This document shows, piece after piece, positions 53,005 through 63,956 of a DNA stretch of 64,000 bases. The stretch is from Bacillus sp. ISL-45 (GTDB lineage Bacteria; Bacillota; Bacilli; Bacillales; Cytobacillaceae). Position numbers and translations under genes: made by a program. The stretch is taken from positions 107,623-171,622 of the forward strand of contig NZ_JAGGQQ010000010.1 in NCBI RefSeq assembly GCF_018613195.1. The letters are read 5' to 3'. The notes under the pieces were generated by a model. It worked only from the letters and a program-made list of their open reading frames with translations. It ran no database searches and had not been told where the DNA came from. Position 1 is the stretch's first letter, and each line of letters opens with the position of its first letter.

Positions 53005-55407
53005 TTAAACTTTTAAAGCTGATTGTACCTTCCAGATTTGCTCGGCATACTCCATAATGGTCCTGTCACTGGAAAAATAACCTGACTTAGCTATATTAAC
53101 AAGGCTCTTCTGCAGCCAAGCGTTTCGGTCCAAATAACTCCGGCTGACATCCTGGTGTGCCTCTGCATATGAAGCAAAGTCCCGTAAAACAAAATACTGG
53201 TCGTTATGGCCGAGCAGCGTGTCAAAGATTTCATTAAAATGGTTTTCTGTATCCGGGAAGAATCCATTGACCAGCTGATCGACCACTCCCCGGATCCTCT
53301 CATCATGGTGATAATATTCGAGTGAATGGTAGCCGCCATTGTTCTGGTAATCCAGAACTTCCTCTGCGGTCAACCCGAATAGGAAGATATTCTCCCTGCC
53401 GACCAAGTCGGTGATTTCGACATTGGCGCCATCAAGTGTTCCAAGTGTCAAAGCACCGTTCATCATGAATTTCATATTCCCTGTCCCGGAAGCTTCTTTG
53501 CTTGCGGTTGAGATTTGTTCACTGATATCCGCTGCCGGAAAAATTTCCTCTGCCAGAGATACCCGGTAATTTTCAAGGAAAACAACCTTAAGCTTGCCAT
53601 TCGTTGCCGGGTCATTGTTCACCTTGTCAGCAACACTGTTAATGAGTTTAATCACCTTTTTGGCAAAATAGTAACCAGGTGAAGCCTTTGCCCCGAAAAT
53701 AAAGGTACGCGGATACAGGAGTGCTTCAGGATCCTTTTTCAAAGCATTATAAAGATGCATGATGTGCAGGACATTCAGCAGCTGCCGCTTATAAGCGTGA
53801 AGCCTTTTTACCTGGACGTCAAAAATTGATTCCGTATCAACCTGAATCCCTGTCTTATCCAAAATCCTCTTCGCCAGACGGGCCTTGTTTGCCTGCTTAA
53901 TTCCGTGCAGCTTTTCAAGAAAAGCAGAGTCATCCCTAAACCGCATTAACTCCTCCAAATTTTGAGGTGAAGAGACCCAGTCACTACCAATGGCCTCTGT
54001 AATCAATCCGGACAAGCCAGGATTCGCTTTCAGCAGCCAGCGGCGGTGGGTGATTCCATTTGTCTTATTATTGAAGCGGTCAGGATAAAACTGATAAAAC
54101 AGGTTCATCTCACGGTTTTTCAGGATATCGGTGTGAAGCTGTGCAACCCCATTGACACTATGGCTCCCGACAATGGCGAGCGGCGCCATCCGCACCTCGT
54201 CATGAGCGATGATCGCCATGCCCTCAACCCTGGCCCAATCTCCTGGATACTGATCCCAAACCTGCTTGCAGAAGCGCTCATTGATTTCCTCGACAATCAT
54301 GAAAATGCGCGGAAGCAGCGGCTTGAAGATTCGGATCGGCCATCTCTCCAGTGCCTCAGCCAGTGTCGTATGGTTCGTATAGGAGAGCGTCTGGACGGTG
54401 ATATCCCACGCATCGTCCCAGCCAAGGCCTTCCTCATCCATCAAGATCCTCATCAGCTCTGGAACGGCAATCGCCGGGTGAGTGTCATTAATATGGATAC
54501 TTACATAATCGTGGAACTCTAGCAAACTCTTATTCTTCTTTTTAAAAGATTTCACGATCGCCTTTAGACTGGCGGCGACAAGGAAATATTGCTGCTTGAG
54601 GCGAAGGATTTTCCCCTCATCATGCGTGTCATCCGGATACAAAAATTCAGAAACTGACTCAGTATCCTTCTTGTATTTAAAAATATCCGCGTTTGCCGGG
54701 AACCTTGATGGCTCTGCATTCCAAAGCCTCAATGTATTTACAGTCTGCGTCTCATAGCCGATGACAGGCAGGTCATATGGTACTGCCATGATTGTCTCAG
54801 CGTTCAGATGCCTGAAAACAAGCCGGCCATTCTCCATCCTGCTTTCGATTTCACCCCAGAACGGGACCTCGACTGCATCATCCGTTTTGCGTATTTCCCA
54901 GACATGACCATGCCTTAGCCATTGCTCAGGAAGCTCCACTTGATAGCCATCCACTATTTTCTGCTCGAATAGACCGTGTTTATAGCGGATTCCACAGCCA
55001 TGTCCTGGCAGGTCGAGAGAAGCAAGGGAATCAAGGAAGCAGGCAGCCAGGCGGCCGAGACCGCCATTGCCAAGCCCGGCATCCGCCTCGATTTCCTCCA
55101 GTTGATCCAGCTCAATGCCCAGCTCCCCGAGCCCTTCGCAGACCACTTTTTCCACTCCTAAATTAATGAGGTTATGCCTCAGAAGCCGGCCCAGCAGGAA
55201 CTCGATCGATAAGTAATAAACCTGCTTTTTCGCGCCGGTACGATATAGTTCATTTGTCTTAATCCAATCAGAACTTACATGCTCCCTGATCATATGCCCG
55301 AGAGTCTGGAACTGCTCCCGGCTCGTGCTTTCTTCAAAGCTTGTTCCAAACATCATCTCGAGTTTTTTCAAGAAAGAATTTTTGAATTGGGGAACACTAG
55401 AAAACAT
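53005..55407 (-). CDS. glgP: Glycogen phosphorylase
   Basis: 800 residues. PLP region near the end ([23 protein letters not shown]; Lys is the Schiff base), [17 protein letters not shown] and the sugar-phosphate region [12 protein letters not shown]. Releases glucose-1-phosphate from glycogen. ATG 55407 follows AAGGAGTG; the frame open to 55620 is only the shadow of glgA and is excluded. Overlaps the 3' end of glgA by 11 bp. Last gene of glgB-C-D-A-P. Confidence 0.95.
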   Translation of the reverse strand: MFSSVPQFKNSFLKKLEMMFGTSFEESTSREQFQTLGHMIREHVSSDWIKTNELYRTGAKKQVYYLSIEFLLGRLLRHNLINLGVEKVVCEGLGELGIELDQLEEIEADAGLGNGGLGRLAACFLDSLASLDLPGHGCGIRYKHGLFEQKIVDGYQVELPEQWLRHGHVWEIRKTDDAVEVPFWGEIESRMENGRLVFRHLNAETIMAVPYDLPVIGYETQTVNTLRLWNAEPSRFPANADIFKYKKDTESVSEFLYPDDTHDEGKILRLKQQYFLVAASLKAIVKSFKKKNKSLLEFHDYVSIHINDTHPAIAVPELMRILMDEEGLGWDDAWDITVQTLSYTNHTTLAEALERWPIRIFKPLLPRIFMIVEEINERFCKQVWDQYPGDWARVEGMAIIAHDEVRMAPLAIVGSHSVNGVAQLHTDILKNREMNLFYQFYPDRFNNKTNGITHRRWLLKANPGLSGLITEAIGSDWVSSPQNLEELMRFRDDSAFLEKLHGIKQANKARLAKRILDKTGIQVDTESIFDVQVKRLHAYKRQLLNVLHIMHLYNALKKDPEALLYPRTFIFGAKASPGYYFAKKVIKLINSVADKVNNDPATNGKLKVVFLENYRVSLAEEIFPAADISEQISTASKEASGTGNMKFMMNGALTLGTLDGANVEITDLVGRENIFLFGLTAEEVLDYQNNGGYHSLEYYHHDERIRGVVDQLVNGFFPDTENHFNEIFDTLLGHNDQYFVLRDFASYAEAHQDVSRSYLDRNAWLQKSLVNIAKSGYFSSDRTIMEYAEQIWKVQSALKV

Positions 55408-56848
55408 GCGATTCACTCCTTGAGATGAGATCGGAATATAATTCTTCGTACTGTCTGGCAGACTGTGCCCAACTGTAGTCTGTCTCCATAGCATTTTTCG
55501 CCAGCTTAAGCCATTTTTCGCGCTCATGGTAAAAAGACAGCGCCCTTTCAAGCGTAAACAGCATGTCATGGGCGTTAAAGTTTGCAAAGGTAAATCCATT
55601 GCCTTCATCGTTAAATTCATTGTAAGGCTGGACAGTATCGTTCAGGCCCCCAGTTTCTCTTACAACAGGAATGGACCCATAACGCATCGCGAGCATCTGG
55701 CTTAGCCCGCAAGGTTCAAACTTGGAAGGCATCAGGAACAAATCGGAGCCTGCGTAGACTTGATGGGCCAATTTCTCATCAAAACCAATGTATACTCCGC
55801 ATTGCTCAGGGTATTGCGCTGACATTTCCCTGAAAAATTGCTCAAACTCAGGGTCACCAGTTCCCAGCACGACGAGCTGCATTCCAGTCGCCATGATTTC
55901 ATGGAATACTCCCCTGACCAAATCGAGACCCTTCTGCTTCGTCAGCCTTGTGATCATCGCCACAACAGGGATCTCCTCGTTTTCCGGCAAACCGAACTCC
56001 CGCTGAACTTGAAGCTTATTTTCGACTCTTCTTTCGAGTGAGTCCACTCCGAAATTGGCGAGCAATCCAGGGTATGTTTCAGGGTCGTATAAATCGTGAT
56101 CAATCCCATTTAAAATCCCGGATAAGTCCTCGCTTCTTTTCCGCAGAATGCCATCCAGCCTTTCACCATAAAAATCGGTCTGGATTTCCACCTTGTAGGT
56201 AGGACTGACAGTAGTGATATGGTCTGCAGCAATTAAGGCTGCTTTCATGAAGTTGGTGTTCCCGAAAAATTCCAACTGCTCTTCATTGAAATAACGGTTG
56301 TCAATCTGCAGCAGGTCCCCCAATACCTCTGGAGGGAAAATTCCCTGGAACTGCAGATTATGAATCGTGAACACGGACCTGATCAATCCGTATCCGGGCC
56401 GCTTATAGTACTCAGTCCTCAGTAAAAATGGAATCATCCCTGTATGCCAATCATGGCAATGGATCACATCAGGGTAAAATTCGGTTTCTGCGATAAATTC
56501 AAGCACAGCCCTGTTAAAAAACGCAAACCGTTCCCCATCATCATAATGCCCGTAAAGACTATCGCGCTTAAAATAATACTCATTATCTACAAAATAGAAA
56601 GTAACACCATCGTGCTCAAGAGTTTCAATGCCGCAATATTGTGAGCGCCAGCCTAGCTGCACATTATACTCTTTCACTTTCTTCATGTCAGAGCGGAATT
56701 GCTCGGGAATCAACCCATATTTCGGCAAAATCACCCGGACATCCGTCCCCAGCTTTTTCAATTCCTTGGGAAGTGATCCCGCTACATCCGCCAGTCCGCC
56801 TGACTTGATGAACGGAACACATTCCGATACGGCAAATAAAACCTTCAC
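55397..56848 (-). CDS. glgA: Glycogen synthase
   Basis: 483 residues, GT5 family: KSGGLADV (Lys for ADP-glucose, about 15-22), [11 protein letters not shown], and C-terminal [26 protein letters not shown]. Adds glucose from ADP-glucose to alpha-1,4 chains. Overlaps glgD by 4 bp. Confidence 0.96.
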   Translation of the reverse strand: MKVLFAVSECVPFIKSGGLADVAGSLPKELKKLGTDVRVILPKYGLIPEQFRSDMKKVKEYNVQLGWRSQYCGIETLEHDGVTFYFVDNEYYFKRDSLYGHYDDGERFAFFNRAVLEFIAETEFYPDVIHCHDWHTGMIPFLLRTEYYKRPGYGLIRSVFTIHNLQFQGIFPPEVLGDLLQIDNRYFNEEQLEFFGNTNFMKAALIAADHITTVSPTYKVEIQTDFYGERLDGILRKRSEDLSGILNGIDHDLYDPETYPGLLANFGVDSLERRVENKLQVQREFGLPENEEIPVVAMITRLTKQKGLDLVRGVFHEIMATGMQLVVLGTGDPEFEQFFREMSAQYPEQCGVYIGFDEKLAHQVYAGSDLFLMPSKFEPCGLSQMLAMRYGSIPVVRETGGLNDTVQPYNEFNDEGNGFTFANFNAHDMLFTLERALSFYHEREKWLKLAKNAMETDYSWAQSARQYEELYSDLISRSESHVF

Positions 56849-57873
56849 GAGCTGCTCCCCACTCCCTGGACTGTACCCTTGCGGATGACAGCCGGTGACT
56901 CTGCTGGCGCTGTTATCACTGTCCCTTCTTCGATTCTTGCATCCTTATCAACAATCACTGAATCCAATAGACAATTCTCCTTAATTTGTGTCTTCTGCAT
57001 GATGATGCAATTGCGGATCACGGTACCTTTGCCGATTTTTACCCCGCGGGCAATAATGCTGTTTTCCACCGTCCCCTCGATCATTCCGCCATTGGCAACC
57101 ATTGAATTCCGTACGGAGGCGTCCACATCATAACGGGTCGGCGGCTCATCCTTTACCTTGGTCAGGATTGGCCTTTCTTTCGGGAATAACTCTTTCCAAA
57201 CATCAGGCTTCAGCAGATCCATGCTGGTCTTGAAATAATTTTCAATCGTATCAACCATTGAAGCATAGCCTTCAAAATTGTAATAACAGAGATGGAACTG
57301 GCTATCGAGATCAGTCACTACATCCCTCATATTCGAATAGCCAGTTTCATTGCGCGTCAAGACCAAATCCATCAACAATGTCTTTTTTACGAGGTATATG
57401 CCCAGCGATTTCCCATCCTTCTGCACCTCGGCGATGTCGCAGCCAGATTTAATATGCCAATCAAGCAGCGGCTGGAAATCCATATTGAATACCGTATAGG
57501 AATTCGAAATCAAAGCATACTCCTGGGTACTCCGTTCAAAGAAGTCTATGTTGTCAGCAAAGTGGTCAAGCGTGCCGATTCCTGTATAATGTTTATCCAG
57601 GTTAGGGGCAGGGAAGAAAAATAGTCCATCCCTTTTCCGGTTAAGATCCCAGTTCCTGCCTGACCCTAAATGGTCCATCAGCGACCTGTATTGAAATTTA
57701 GGAAAAATAGCCACACTCTGGATTCCTGAGTTGACCATATTGGAAAGGATAAAATCAATCAGCCTGTATCGCCCGCCGAATGGGATGGCTGCCACTGACC
57801 GATGAACGGACAGTTCCTGGAGATCATCGTGGACAGTTGTCGCATCTATTACTCCTAATAATTGTTTGTTCAT
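56845..57873 (-). CDS. glgD: Glucose-1-phosphate adenylyltransferase subunit GlgD
   Basis: 342 residues, nucleotidyltransferase fold ([22 protein letters not shown]) with C-terminal left-handed beta helix. It lacks the full GGxGxRL nucleotide motif of GlgC at the N terminus ([10 protein letters not shown]), in line with a regulatory subunit that forms a complex with GlgC. Confidence 0.92.
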   Translation of the reverse strand: MNKQLLGVIDATTVHDDLQELSVHRSVAAIPFGGRYRLIDFILSNMVNSGIQSVAIFPKFQYRSLMDHLGSGRNWDLNRKRDGLFFFPAPNLDKHYTGIGTLDHFADNIDFFERSTQEYALISNSYTVFNMDFQPLLDWHIKSGCDIAEVQKDGKSLGIYLVKKTLLMDLVLTRNETGYSNMRDVVTDLDSQFHLCYYNFEGYASMVDTIENYFKTSMDLLKPDVWKELFPKERPILTKVKDEPPTRYDVDASVRNSMVANGGMIEGTVENSIIARGVKIGKGTVIRNCIIMQKTQIKENCLLDSVIVDKDARIEEGTVITAPAESPAVIRKGTVQGVGSSS

Positions 57874-57895
57874 TTCTTTTTCCTCCCGAATCGGT

Positions 57896-59044
57896 TCAAT
57901 TGGATTGCAATTCTCCGATTGTTTCTTCAGATACTAGTGTAATGTCATTTACGCTCTCGCCCGGCCTGATGATTGTTCCATCCGGAACATAGACTCCTGG
58001 GGATACAATCGCCTTTTCAATCACACAGTTGTGTCCGATAACAGCATCCGGCATGATTACGGTTTCCTTTACAACCGCTCCCTTTTTTACGGTCACTCCC
58101 TGGAAAACTACCGTCCTGGAAACTTCCCCTTCGATTTTGCACCCCTCATTGACCAGCGACTCTGACACTCCGCCTTCTGGACAAATATATTGAGGCGGCT
58201 GGTTAGGGTTCACAGAGTAAATACGCCATGAATGATCAAAAAGATTCAATTCGCAGTCCTTATCCAATAAATCCATATTCGCTTCCCAAAGACTTTGAAC
58301 AGTCCCTACATCTTTCCAGTAGCCTTTAAAAGGATAGGCAAATAATTTAATATTTTCTTCGATTAACAGAGGAATGATATCCTTGCCGAAATCATGGCTG
58401 GATTCAGGATTCTGGTCATCTCTTATCAGATATTCCCTTAATACGCTCCATTTAAAAATATAAATCCCCATCGAAGCCAGATTATTTTTCGCCACATCAG
58501 GCTTTTCCTCAAATTCAGTAATCCGCAGGTCAGAATCCGTGTTCATGATCCCGAAACGATTCGTCTCTTCCCATGGCACTTCAATGACGGAAATCGTCAC
58601 ATCGGCCCCTTTTTCAATATGATGTTCGAGCATCAATTCATAATTCATTTTGTAAATATGGTCACCGGAGAGAATCAACACATATTCCGGATCATACTGG
58701 TCAAGATAATTCAGGTTCTGGAAAATCGCGCTTGCCGTGCCTGAATACCACTTTACTTCGGAACTTTCAGCATAAGGCGGCAGAACCGTCACACCGCCAT
58801 CCTTCCTGTCGAGGTCCCATGCGCTCCCAATGCCAATATAAGAATTGAGCAGGAGCGGCTGGTACTGCGTCAATACACCCACTGTATGGATTCCAGAGTT
58901 CGTGCAATTGCTTAAAGGAAAATCAATGATCCGGTATTTGCCTCCAAAAGGGACAGCTGGCTTAGCGAGATTCTTCGTCAGCGAGTGCAGCCGGCTTCCT
59001 TTTCCTCCTGCCAACAGCATTGCTACGCATTTCTTCTTTTGCAT
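57896..59044 (-). CDS. glgC: Glucose-1-phosphate adenylyltransferase
   Basis: 382 residues with the catalytic motif [38 protein letters not shown] (metal Asp) and EFEEKP. Makes ADP-glucose from ATP and glucose-1-phosphate, the committed step. ATG 59044 follows AAGGGGAG; the gene start lies 83 bp inside the glgB reading frame. Confidence 0.96.
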   Translation of the reverse strand: MQKKKCVAMLLAGGKGSRLHSLTKNLAKPAVPFGGKYRIIDFPLSNCTNSGIHTVGVLTQYQPLLLNSYIGIGSAWDLDRKDGGVTVLPPYAESSEVKWYSGTASAIFQNLNYLDQYDPEYVLILSGDHIYKMNYELMLEHHIEKGADVTISVIEVPWEETNRFGIMNTDSDLRITEFEEKPDVAKNNLASMGIYIFKWSVLREYLIRDDQNPESSHDFGKDIIPLLIEENIKLFAYPFKGYWKDVGTVQSLWEANMDLLDKDCELNLFDHSWRIYSVNPNQPPQYICPEGGVSESLVNEGCKIEGEVSRTVVFQGVTVKKGAVVKETVIMPDAVIGHNCVIEKAIVSPGVYVPDGTIIRPGESVNDITLVSEETIGELQSN

Positions 59045-60920
59045 GATTGTTTCTCCCCTTTCTTTTTATAACAGGACGTAAAACTGAGATTCCGAATGGA
59101 GAAATACTCATCTCTATAGAATATGGCCTTCCATGGAAGGCTATTTCTTCCGCTTTCAAAACTTTTTTGTTTATTACACCTGACCCGCCAAAGCCTGCAG
59201 CATCACTGTTCAAGATCTCACGATATTCGCCATTCTTTGGGACACCAATTCGATAGTTGCTATATACTTTCTCAGTAAAGTTGCATACGATGACTAGAAT
59301 TTCTTCAGGATTCTTTCCTTTTCTGATAAAAGAAAAAATTGACTGTTCCCGGTTATCAGCATCGACCCATTCAAAGCCTTCATAGCTTTGATCAACCTCA
59401 TACAACGGTTTTGACCGCTTATACAATTTGATAAGTTCCTTATTGAAATGATTCAGCTTCTCATGCATTTCATAATCGAGCAGATTCCAGTCAAGCTGTT
59501 CCCTGTCCTTCCATTCCGAAAACTGCCCAAATTCAGTCCCCATGAATGTCAGCTTCTTTCCGGGATGCGCAACCATGAACCCGAGCAATAGTCTAAGCTG
59601 TGCGAACTTTTGCCAGTAATCGCCCGGCATCTTATCAAGAAGCGATTTCTTCCCGTGAACAACCTCATCATGTGAGAATGGCAGGACAAAGCTCTCTGAA
59701 AAAGCATAAAGCAGCGAGAAGGTAACTTTATCATGTATATGCTTCCTGTTATGGGATTCTTCCTCCATATACTTCAAAGTGTCATTCATCCATCCCATGT
59801 TCCACTTGTATGTAAAACCCAGGCCGCCATACTCCACGGGAGCCGTCACCTGCGGCCAGTCAGTCGAGTCTTCGGCAATCATCAATGCCCCTGGCTCAAA
59901 ATCTTTTACCGCTTTGTTCAGCTTCTTTAAAAACTCCACTCCATACTGGTTCGCTGCCTGGATTGAATTAGGCCAGTAGATGATATTGGCCACCGCATCA
60001 ACCCTGAAGCCATCGATATGATACTTTTCGAGCCAGAAAAGCGCACTCGAAATCAAAAAGCTCTGGACCTCCGTTTTTCCAAGGTCGAAATTGGCTGTTC
60101 CCCACACCTGGTTCTCACGATCATTCTCCCGCTCATATTCAAACACATAGCTGCCATCAAATTGGTACAGGCCGTGCGCATCTTTGCAAAAATGGCCCGG
60201 AATCCAATCAAGGATGACTCCAATGTTGTTTTGATGGCACATATCAACAAAATACATGAAATCATGAGGCATTCCATATCGGCTCGTAACTGAAAAATAA
60301 CCTGTGGATTGATAGCCCCAGGAGATGTCGAGCGGATGCTCAGTTAGTGGCAATAATTCAATATGTGTGTATCCATGCGCAACAATATAAGGGATCAATT
60401 CATCAACAAGCTCACGGTATGTAAGGAACGAACCATTATCATGCTTCTTCCAGGAACCCACATGAAGCTCATATATAAACATCGGCTCGTCGAGGGTAGT
60501 CCGCTTTTCACGCTTTTGCAGCCACTTCTGGTCATCCCATTTGTAGCCATCCAATGAGTAGACGATCGAAGCCGTATTCGGCCTTACTTCCGAGAATAAT
60601 GCATAAGGGTCAGACTTTAGTCTTTGCTCACCTGATGCTGTCACAATCTCATATTTATAAATGGCACCGGTCAAATCACCATCTAGAGCGAGCTGCCAGA
60701 CCCCCTCCTGATTGACTTTATGAAACTCATATCCATTCCCATCCCAATTATTAAAATCCCCTGCAAGCCTTACCTGCATCGCCTTAGGAGCCCACACACA
60801 AAATCGAGTATATGTTCCAGTTCCAGTTTTAATGACATGTGCCCCAAATAAATTGTAGCTCTGGAACAGGTTGCCTTCATGGAACAAATGCAATTCAAAC
60901 TCATTAGGATTAATCACCAT
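58962..60920 (-). CDS. glgB: 1,4-alpha-glucan branching enzyme
   Basis: 652 residues, GH13_9: N-terminal CBM48-like domain, then [12 protein letters not shown] (nucleophile Asp), [10 protein letters not shown] (acid/base Glu), [10 protein letters not shown] (transition-state Asp). Introduces alpha-1,6 branches. The C terminus carries about 27 extra residues, Arg/Lys/Ala-rich ([17 protein letters not shown]), that run into glgC. First gene of the operon. Confidence 0.95.
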   Translation of the reverse strand: MVINPNEFELHLFHEGNLFQSYNLFGAHVIKTGTGTYTRFCVWAPKAMQVRLAGDFNNWDGNGYEFHKVNQEGVWQLALDGDLTGAIYKYEIVTASGEQRLKSDPYALFSEVRPNTASIVYSLDGYKWDDQKWLQKREKRTTLDEPMFIYELHVGSWKKHDNGSFLTYRELVDELIPYIVAHGYTHIELLPLTEHPLDISWGYQSTGYFSVTSRYGMPHDFMYFVDMCHQNNIGVILDWIPGHFCKDAHGLYQFDGSYVFEYERENDRENQVWGTANFDLGKTEVQSFLISSALFWLEKYHIDGFRVDAVANIIYWPNSIQAANQYGVEFLKKLNKAVKDFEPGALMIAEDSTDWPQVTAPVEYGGLGFTYKWNMGWMNDTLKYMEEESHNRKHIHDKVTFSLLYAFSESFVLPFSHDEVVHGKKSLLDKMPGDYWQKFAQLRLLLGFMVAHPGKKLTFMGTEFGQFSEWKDREQLDWNLLDYEMHEKLNHFNKELIKLYKRSKPLYEVDQSYEGFEWVDADNREQSIFSFIRKGKNPEEILVIVCNFTEKVYSNYRIGVPKNGEYREILNSDAAGFGGSGVINKKVLKAEEIAFHGRPYSIEMSISPFGISVLRPVIKRKGRNNHAKEEMRSNAVGRRKRKPAALADEESR

Positions 60921-60970
60921 TGCCCTCCACCTGCCTTTGTAAAACTTAAAAAACTCCCTATTTCAGTAGT

Positions 60971-61000
60971 ATTCTAGTTACCAGAAGGAATTCCTTGTAA
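60971..61000 (-). promoter_or_regulatory. Candidate glgB promoter
   Basis: On the minus strand TTACAA, 18 bp with GGAATTCC inside, TAGAAT, about 50 bp upstream of glgB. B. subtilis glgB is SigE-dependent; I could not settle a SigE match. Confidence 0.35.
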
Positions 61001-61064
61001 ATATTTTTTTAATATTTCGACAATAGTTCTCAAGAACTCTCCCCATTCGACAAATGCACGTAAA

Positions 61065-61078
61065 TGACAGCGCTTTAA
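61065..61078 (-). promoter_or_regulatory. cre-like site upstream of the glycogen operon (proximal)
   Basis: TTAAAGCGCTGTCA on the minus strand matches the CcpA consensus TGWAANCGNTNWCA at 13 of 14 positions. Confidence 0.35.
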
Positions 61079-61204
61079 TGTACTAAATCTTCCAATTACG
61101 CGAAATTTGGAGAACGAAAGTTGAAATTGAATAATGATTCATTATTAAGATTAGTTGAATTTATTAGGTTTGATAGAGGAAATAGGAGAAAAATTGTTAT
61201 TGAT

Positions 61205-61218
61205 TAATAACGTTTTCA
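61205..61218 (-). promoter_or_regulatory. cre-like site upstream of the glycogen operon (distal)
   Basis: TGAAAACGTTATTA on the minus strand matches TGWAANCGNTNWCA at 13 of 14. It lies about 285 bp upstream of glgB, so function is less sure. Confidence 0.3.
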
Positions 61219-61460
61219 ACCTGCGTTCCCTTTCATGCTGGGGTATCGCTCGTTGGGGAATTGATACACGGTTAGCCTAACGCTTGACGGGCACATACTC
61301 CTTAAATGAGCGTAGTACGCTTTCAAAAAGTTTTAAGGAACCATATTCACTTTTATCTAATCATAATCTGATTCTCATACACATTACGCGAATATCCACT
61401 AGTCTATTATTTGAAAACTAGCTAGATATAGGAGAGGTGCATTTTCTTATTCTAAAATAA
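61219..61460. other. Region between glycogen operon and tRNA cluster, no gene seen
   Basis: No convincing open frame. A moderately GC-rich stretch at about 61219-61330 contrasts with AT-rich flanks; it may be a remnant, but I recognise nothing in it. Confidence 0.4.
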
Positions 61461-61491
61461 AAAAAAGCCGTTAGCATAAATGCTAACAGCT
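61461..61491 (-). terminator. Terminator of the rRNA-tRNA operon
   Basis: On the minus strand AGCTGTTAGCA TTTA TGCTAACGGCT followed by eight T; it follows tRNA-Glu, the last gene of the operon. Confidence 0.9.
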
Positions 61492-61498
61492 TCCCTTA

Positions 61499-61570
61499 TG
61501 ACCCCTACGGGATTCGAACCCGTGTTACCGCCGTGAAAGGGCGGTGTCTTAACCGCTTGACCAAGGGGCC
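61499..61570 (-). tRNA. tRNA-Glu (TTC)
   Basis: Minus strand, anticodon loop CTTTCAC, T arm GGGTTCGAATCCC. Discriminator A, CCA not encoded. Last tRNA of the cluster. Confidence 0.96.
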
Positions 61571-61573
61571 TTA

Positions 61574-61664
61574 TGGCGGAGAAGGAGGGATTTGAACCCT
61601 CGCGCCGGTTACCCGACCTACACCCTTAGCAGGGGCGCCTCTTCAGCCTCTTGAGTACTTCCCC
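61574..61664 (-). tRNA. tRNA-Ser (GCT)
   Basis: Anticodon loop CTGCTAA; long variable arm (GTAGGTCGGGTAACCGGC); G73 discriminator and encoded CCA. Confidence 0.96.
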
Positions 61665-61671
61665 ATAAAAA

Positions 61672-61746
61672 TGGCTCCGCAGGTAGGATTCGAACCTACG
61701 ACCGCTCGGTTAACAGCCGAGTGCTCTACCACTGAGCTACTGCGGA
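61672..61746 (-). tRNA. tRNA-Asn (GTT)
   Basis: Anticodon loop CTGTTAA, T arm AGGTTCGAATCCT, CCA encoded. Confidence 0.96.
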
Positions 61747-61759
61747 ATAATATAAAAAA

Positions 61760-61833
<74 letters not shown>

Positions 61834-61836
61834 TTA

Positions 61837-61910
61837 TGGAGCGGGTGAAGAGAATCGAACTCTCATCATCAGCTTGGAAGGCTGAGGTTTTACCACTAAA
61901 CTACACCCGC
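61837..61910 (-). tRNA. tRNA-Gly (TCC)
   Basis: Anticodon loop CTTCCAA; acceptor GCGGGTG/CACCCGC; U73 and encoded CCA. Confidence 0.96.
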
Positions 61911-61916
61911 AAAAAA

Positions 61917-61993
61917 TGGGGCGACTGATGGGAATCGAACCCACGAATGCCTGAACCACAATCAGGTGCGTTAACCACTTCGCCACAATCGCC
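61917..61993 (-). tRNA. tRNA-His (GTG)
   Basis: Anticodon loop TTGTGGT; eight-pair acceptor with encoded G-1 opposite C73; CCA encoded. Confidence 0.96.
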
Positions 61994-62030
61994 ATATTTA
62001 TAATTAAATTTTAATTGAAATTAAATAAGG

Positions 62031-62103
62031 TGGCTCAGGACGGAATCGAACCGCCGACACAAGGATTTTCAGTCCTTTGCTCTACCGACTGAGCTACTGA
62101 GCC
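62031..62103 (-). tRNA. tRNA-Phe (GAA)
   Basis: Anticodon loop CTGAAAA; acceptor GGCTCAG/CTGAGCC; A73 followed by CCT, so CCA not encoded. Confidence 0.96.
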
Positions 62104-62131
62104 ACTATAATATTGCATCCTAAACTTTTAC

Positions 62132-62237
62132 TGGTTTAGGTCCTTTGCTCGAATGACCTTCGGTCTTTCTCGCAAGTTGCCGCAGAAGCTTATTCGATGA
62201 TGTGAGCAACTTGCTCTACCGACTGAGCTACTGAACC
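62132..62237 (-). pseudogene. Broken tRNA-Phe-like duplication with a hairpin insert
   Basis: The 5' 27 nt repeat those of tRNA-Phe with one change in the acceptor (GGTTCAG for GGCTCAG), through D arm to GAGCAA. Then an insert of about 69 nt, ending with a second GAGCAA and AGGAC as in tRNA-Phe. The insert holds a 9-bp inverted repeat (GCAAGTTGC / GCAACTTGC, loop 25 nt) and GACC-GAAG-GTC. The end CTAAACC-A can pair with the 5' GGTTCAG with one mismatch. No anticodon or T arm is recognisable. Confidence 0.65.
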
Positions 62238-62250
62238 ACTAAAATAAAAA

Positions 62251-62326
62251 TGGCGGTCCCGACCGGGATCGAACCGGCGATCTCCTGCGTGACAGGCAGG
62301 CATGTTAACCGCTACACCACGGGACC
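62251..62326 (-). tRNA. tRNA-Asp (GTC)
   Basis: Anticodon loop CTGTCAC; G73 and CCA encoded. Confidence 0.96.
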
Positions 62327-62368
62327 AGGATCTTTTCAAGTGCAGTACTTGAAAAGAACTTAATTTGA

Positions 62369-62442
<74 letters not shown>

Positions 62443-62464
62443 ACGATAATATTTAATAAGATAA

Positions 62465-62557
62465 TGGAGGAGGTAGAGGGATTCGAACCCCCGCGCGGTG
62501 TTACCCGCCTGTCGGTTTTCAAGACCGATCCCTTCAGCCAGACTTGGGTATACCTCC
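62465..62557 (-). tRNA. tRNA-Ser (TGA), with U73
   Basis: Anticodon loop CTTGAAA; long variable arm; acceptor GGAGGTA/TACCTCC; CCA encoded. The discriminator reads T, where bacterial tRNA-Ser normally has G. Confidence 0.93.
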
Positions 62558-62576
62558 GTATGAACATCAAGTAAAA

Positions 62577-62653
62577 TGGTGGACCTTGTAGGACTCGAAC
62601 CTACGACCGGACGGTTATGAGCCGTCTGCTCTAACCAGCTGAGCTAAAGGTCC
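62577..62653 (-). tRNA. tRNA-Ile2 (CAT, lysidine-modified)
   Basis: Anticodon CAT in loop CTCATAA, with acceptor GGACCTT (C4-G69, C5-G68, recognised by TilS) as in B. subtilis tRNA-Ile2, not elongator Met. CCA encoded. Confidence 0.88.
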
Positions 62654-62692
62654 AGGATATCCTAGATTGAATAGGTTCAACCAGATTAAAAT

Positions 62693-62769
62693 TGGTAGCG
62701 GCGGAGGGGATCGAACCCCCGACCTTACGGGTATGAACCGTACGCTCTAGCCAGCTGAGCTACACCGCC
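62693..62769 (-). tRNA. Elongator tRNA-Met (CAT)
   Basis: Anticodon in GGTTCATACC; acceptor GGCGGTG with CGCCGCT, giving a G1-U72 wobble; CCA encoded. Confidence 0.93.
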
Positions 62770-62791
62770 AAAGTATTTTGTTAAGATTATA

Positions 62792-62867
62792 TGGTGGAGC
62801 CTAGCGGGATCGAACCGCTGACCTCCTGCGTGCAAGGCAGGCGCTCTCCCAGCTGAGCTAAGGCCCC
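62792..62867 (-). tRNA. tRNA-Ala (TGC)
   Basis: Anticodon loop CTTGCAC; G3-U70 identity pair present (GGGGCC / GGCTCC); CCA encoded. Confidence 0.96.
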
Positions 62868-62881
62868 ATATTTAGAAAGCA

Positions 62882-62958
62882 TGGTCGGGAAGACAGGATT
62901 CGAACCTGCGACCCCTTGGTCCCAAACCAAGTGCTCTACCAAGCTGAGCTACTCCCCG
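62882..62958 (-). tRNA. tRNA-Pro (TGG)
   Basis: Anticodon loop TTTGGGA; acceptor CGGGGAG/CTTCCCG; CCA encoded. Confidence 0.96.
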
Positions 62959-62975
62959 ATAAAGAGAAAATATAG

Positions 62976-63052
<77 letters not shown>

Positions 63053-63077
63053 ATATTTAGTACATTAGCTAACTTGG

Positions 63078-63166
63078 TGGTGCCGAGGACCGGAATCGAA
63101 CCGGTACGGTAGTCACCTACCGCAGGATTTTAAGTCCTGTGCGTCTGCCAGTTCCGCCACCCCGGC
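63078..63166 (-). tRNA. tRNA-Leu (TAA)
   Basis: Anticodon loop CTTAAAA; long variable arm (CGGTAGGTGACTACCG); A73; CCA encoded. Confidence 0.96.
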
Positions 63167-63176
63167 TTAAGAACTA

Positions 63177-63251
63177 TGGAGCGGAAGACGGGATTCGAAC
63201 CCGCGACCCCAACCTTGGCAAGGTTGTATTCTACCACTGAACTACTTCCGC
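63177..63251 (-). tRNA. tRNA-Gly (GCC)
   Basis: Anticodon loop TTGCCAA; acceptor GCGGAAG/CTTCCGC; U73; CCA encoded. Confidence 0.96.
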
Positions 63252-63288
63252 ATTATATAGAAAGTTATTTTACTGGCGTAAAAAAATT

Positions 63289-63373
63289 TGGTGCGGGTGA
63301 AGGGAGTCGAACCCCCACGCCTTGCGGCGCCAGATCCTAAGTCTGGTGCGTCTGCCAATTCCGCCACACCCGC
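63289..63373 (-). tRNA. tRNA-Leu (TAG)
   Basis: Anticodon loop CTTAGGA; long variable arm (GCGCCGCAAGGCGT); A73; CCA encoded. Confidence 0.96.
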
Positions 63374-63411
63374 ATATTAGATAATGAATTTTCACTGTTG
63401 TGAAAAAAACT

Positions 63412-63487
63412 TGGTGAGCCATGAAGGACTCGAACCTTCGACCCTCTGATTAAAAGTCAGATGCTCTACCGACTGAGCTAATGGCTC
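63412..63487 (-). tRNA. tRNA-Lys (TTT)
   Basis: Anticodon loop CTTTTAA; acceptor GAGCCAT/ATGGCTC; CCA encoded. Confidence 0.96.
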
Positions 63488-63494
63488 GTACAAA

Positions 63495-63570
<76 letters not shown>

Positions 63571-63609
63571 ATGGTTAATGTAGATTACTTTTACTATGTG
63601 AAAAATTTA

Positions 63610-63685
63610 TGGTGGAGGATGACGGGATCGAACCGCCGACCCTCTGCTTGTAAGGCAGATGCTCTCCCAGCTGAGCTAATCCTCC
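63610..63685 (-). tRNA. tRNA-Val (TAC)
   Basis: Anticodon loop CTTACAA; acceptor GGAGGAT; CCA encoded. First tRNA after 5S rRNA. Confidence 0.96.
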
Positions 63686-63695
63686 ATTTGAAACT

Positions 63696-63812
<117 letters not shown>

Positions 63813-63956
63813 ATTTTTTAAAGACAATATCTATTATACTGGCTTTAAGTTATTTTGCAAGAGAAATTTTAAAAGAATTTTACTTTGAAAATATCTTTAT
63901 TCCCTCAAAACTAGATAATGTTGTAAGAAGAATTCAAGAAGAACGAGTAATCAATT

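Noticed and set aside
53005..55620. Longer GlgP with 71 extra N-terminal residues
   Set aside because: The extension reads the glgA gene in another frame; AAGGAGTG precedes ATG 55407.
57896..59044. glgC and glgD as a duplicate of one gene that could be a pseudogene pair
   Set aside because: Both frames are intact and differ in the catalytic N-terminal motif as expected for catalytic and regulatory subunits.
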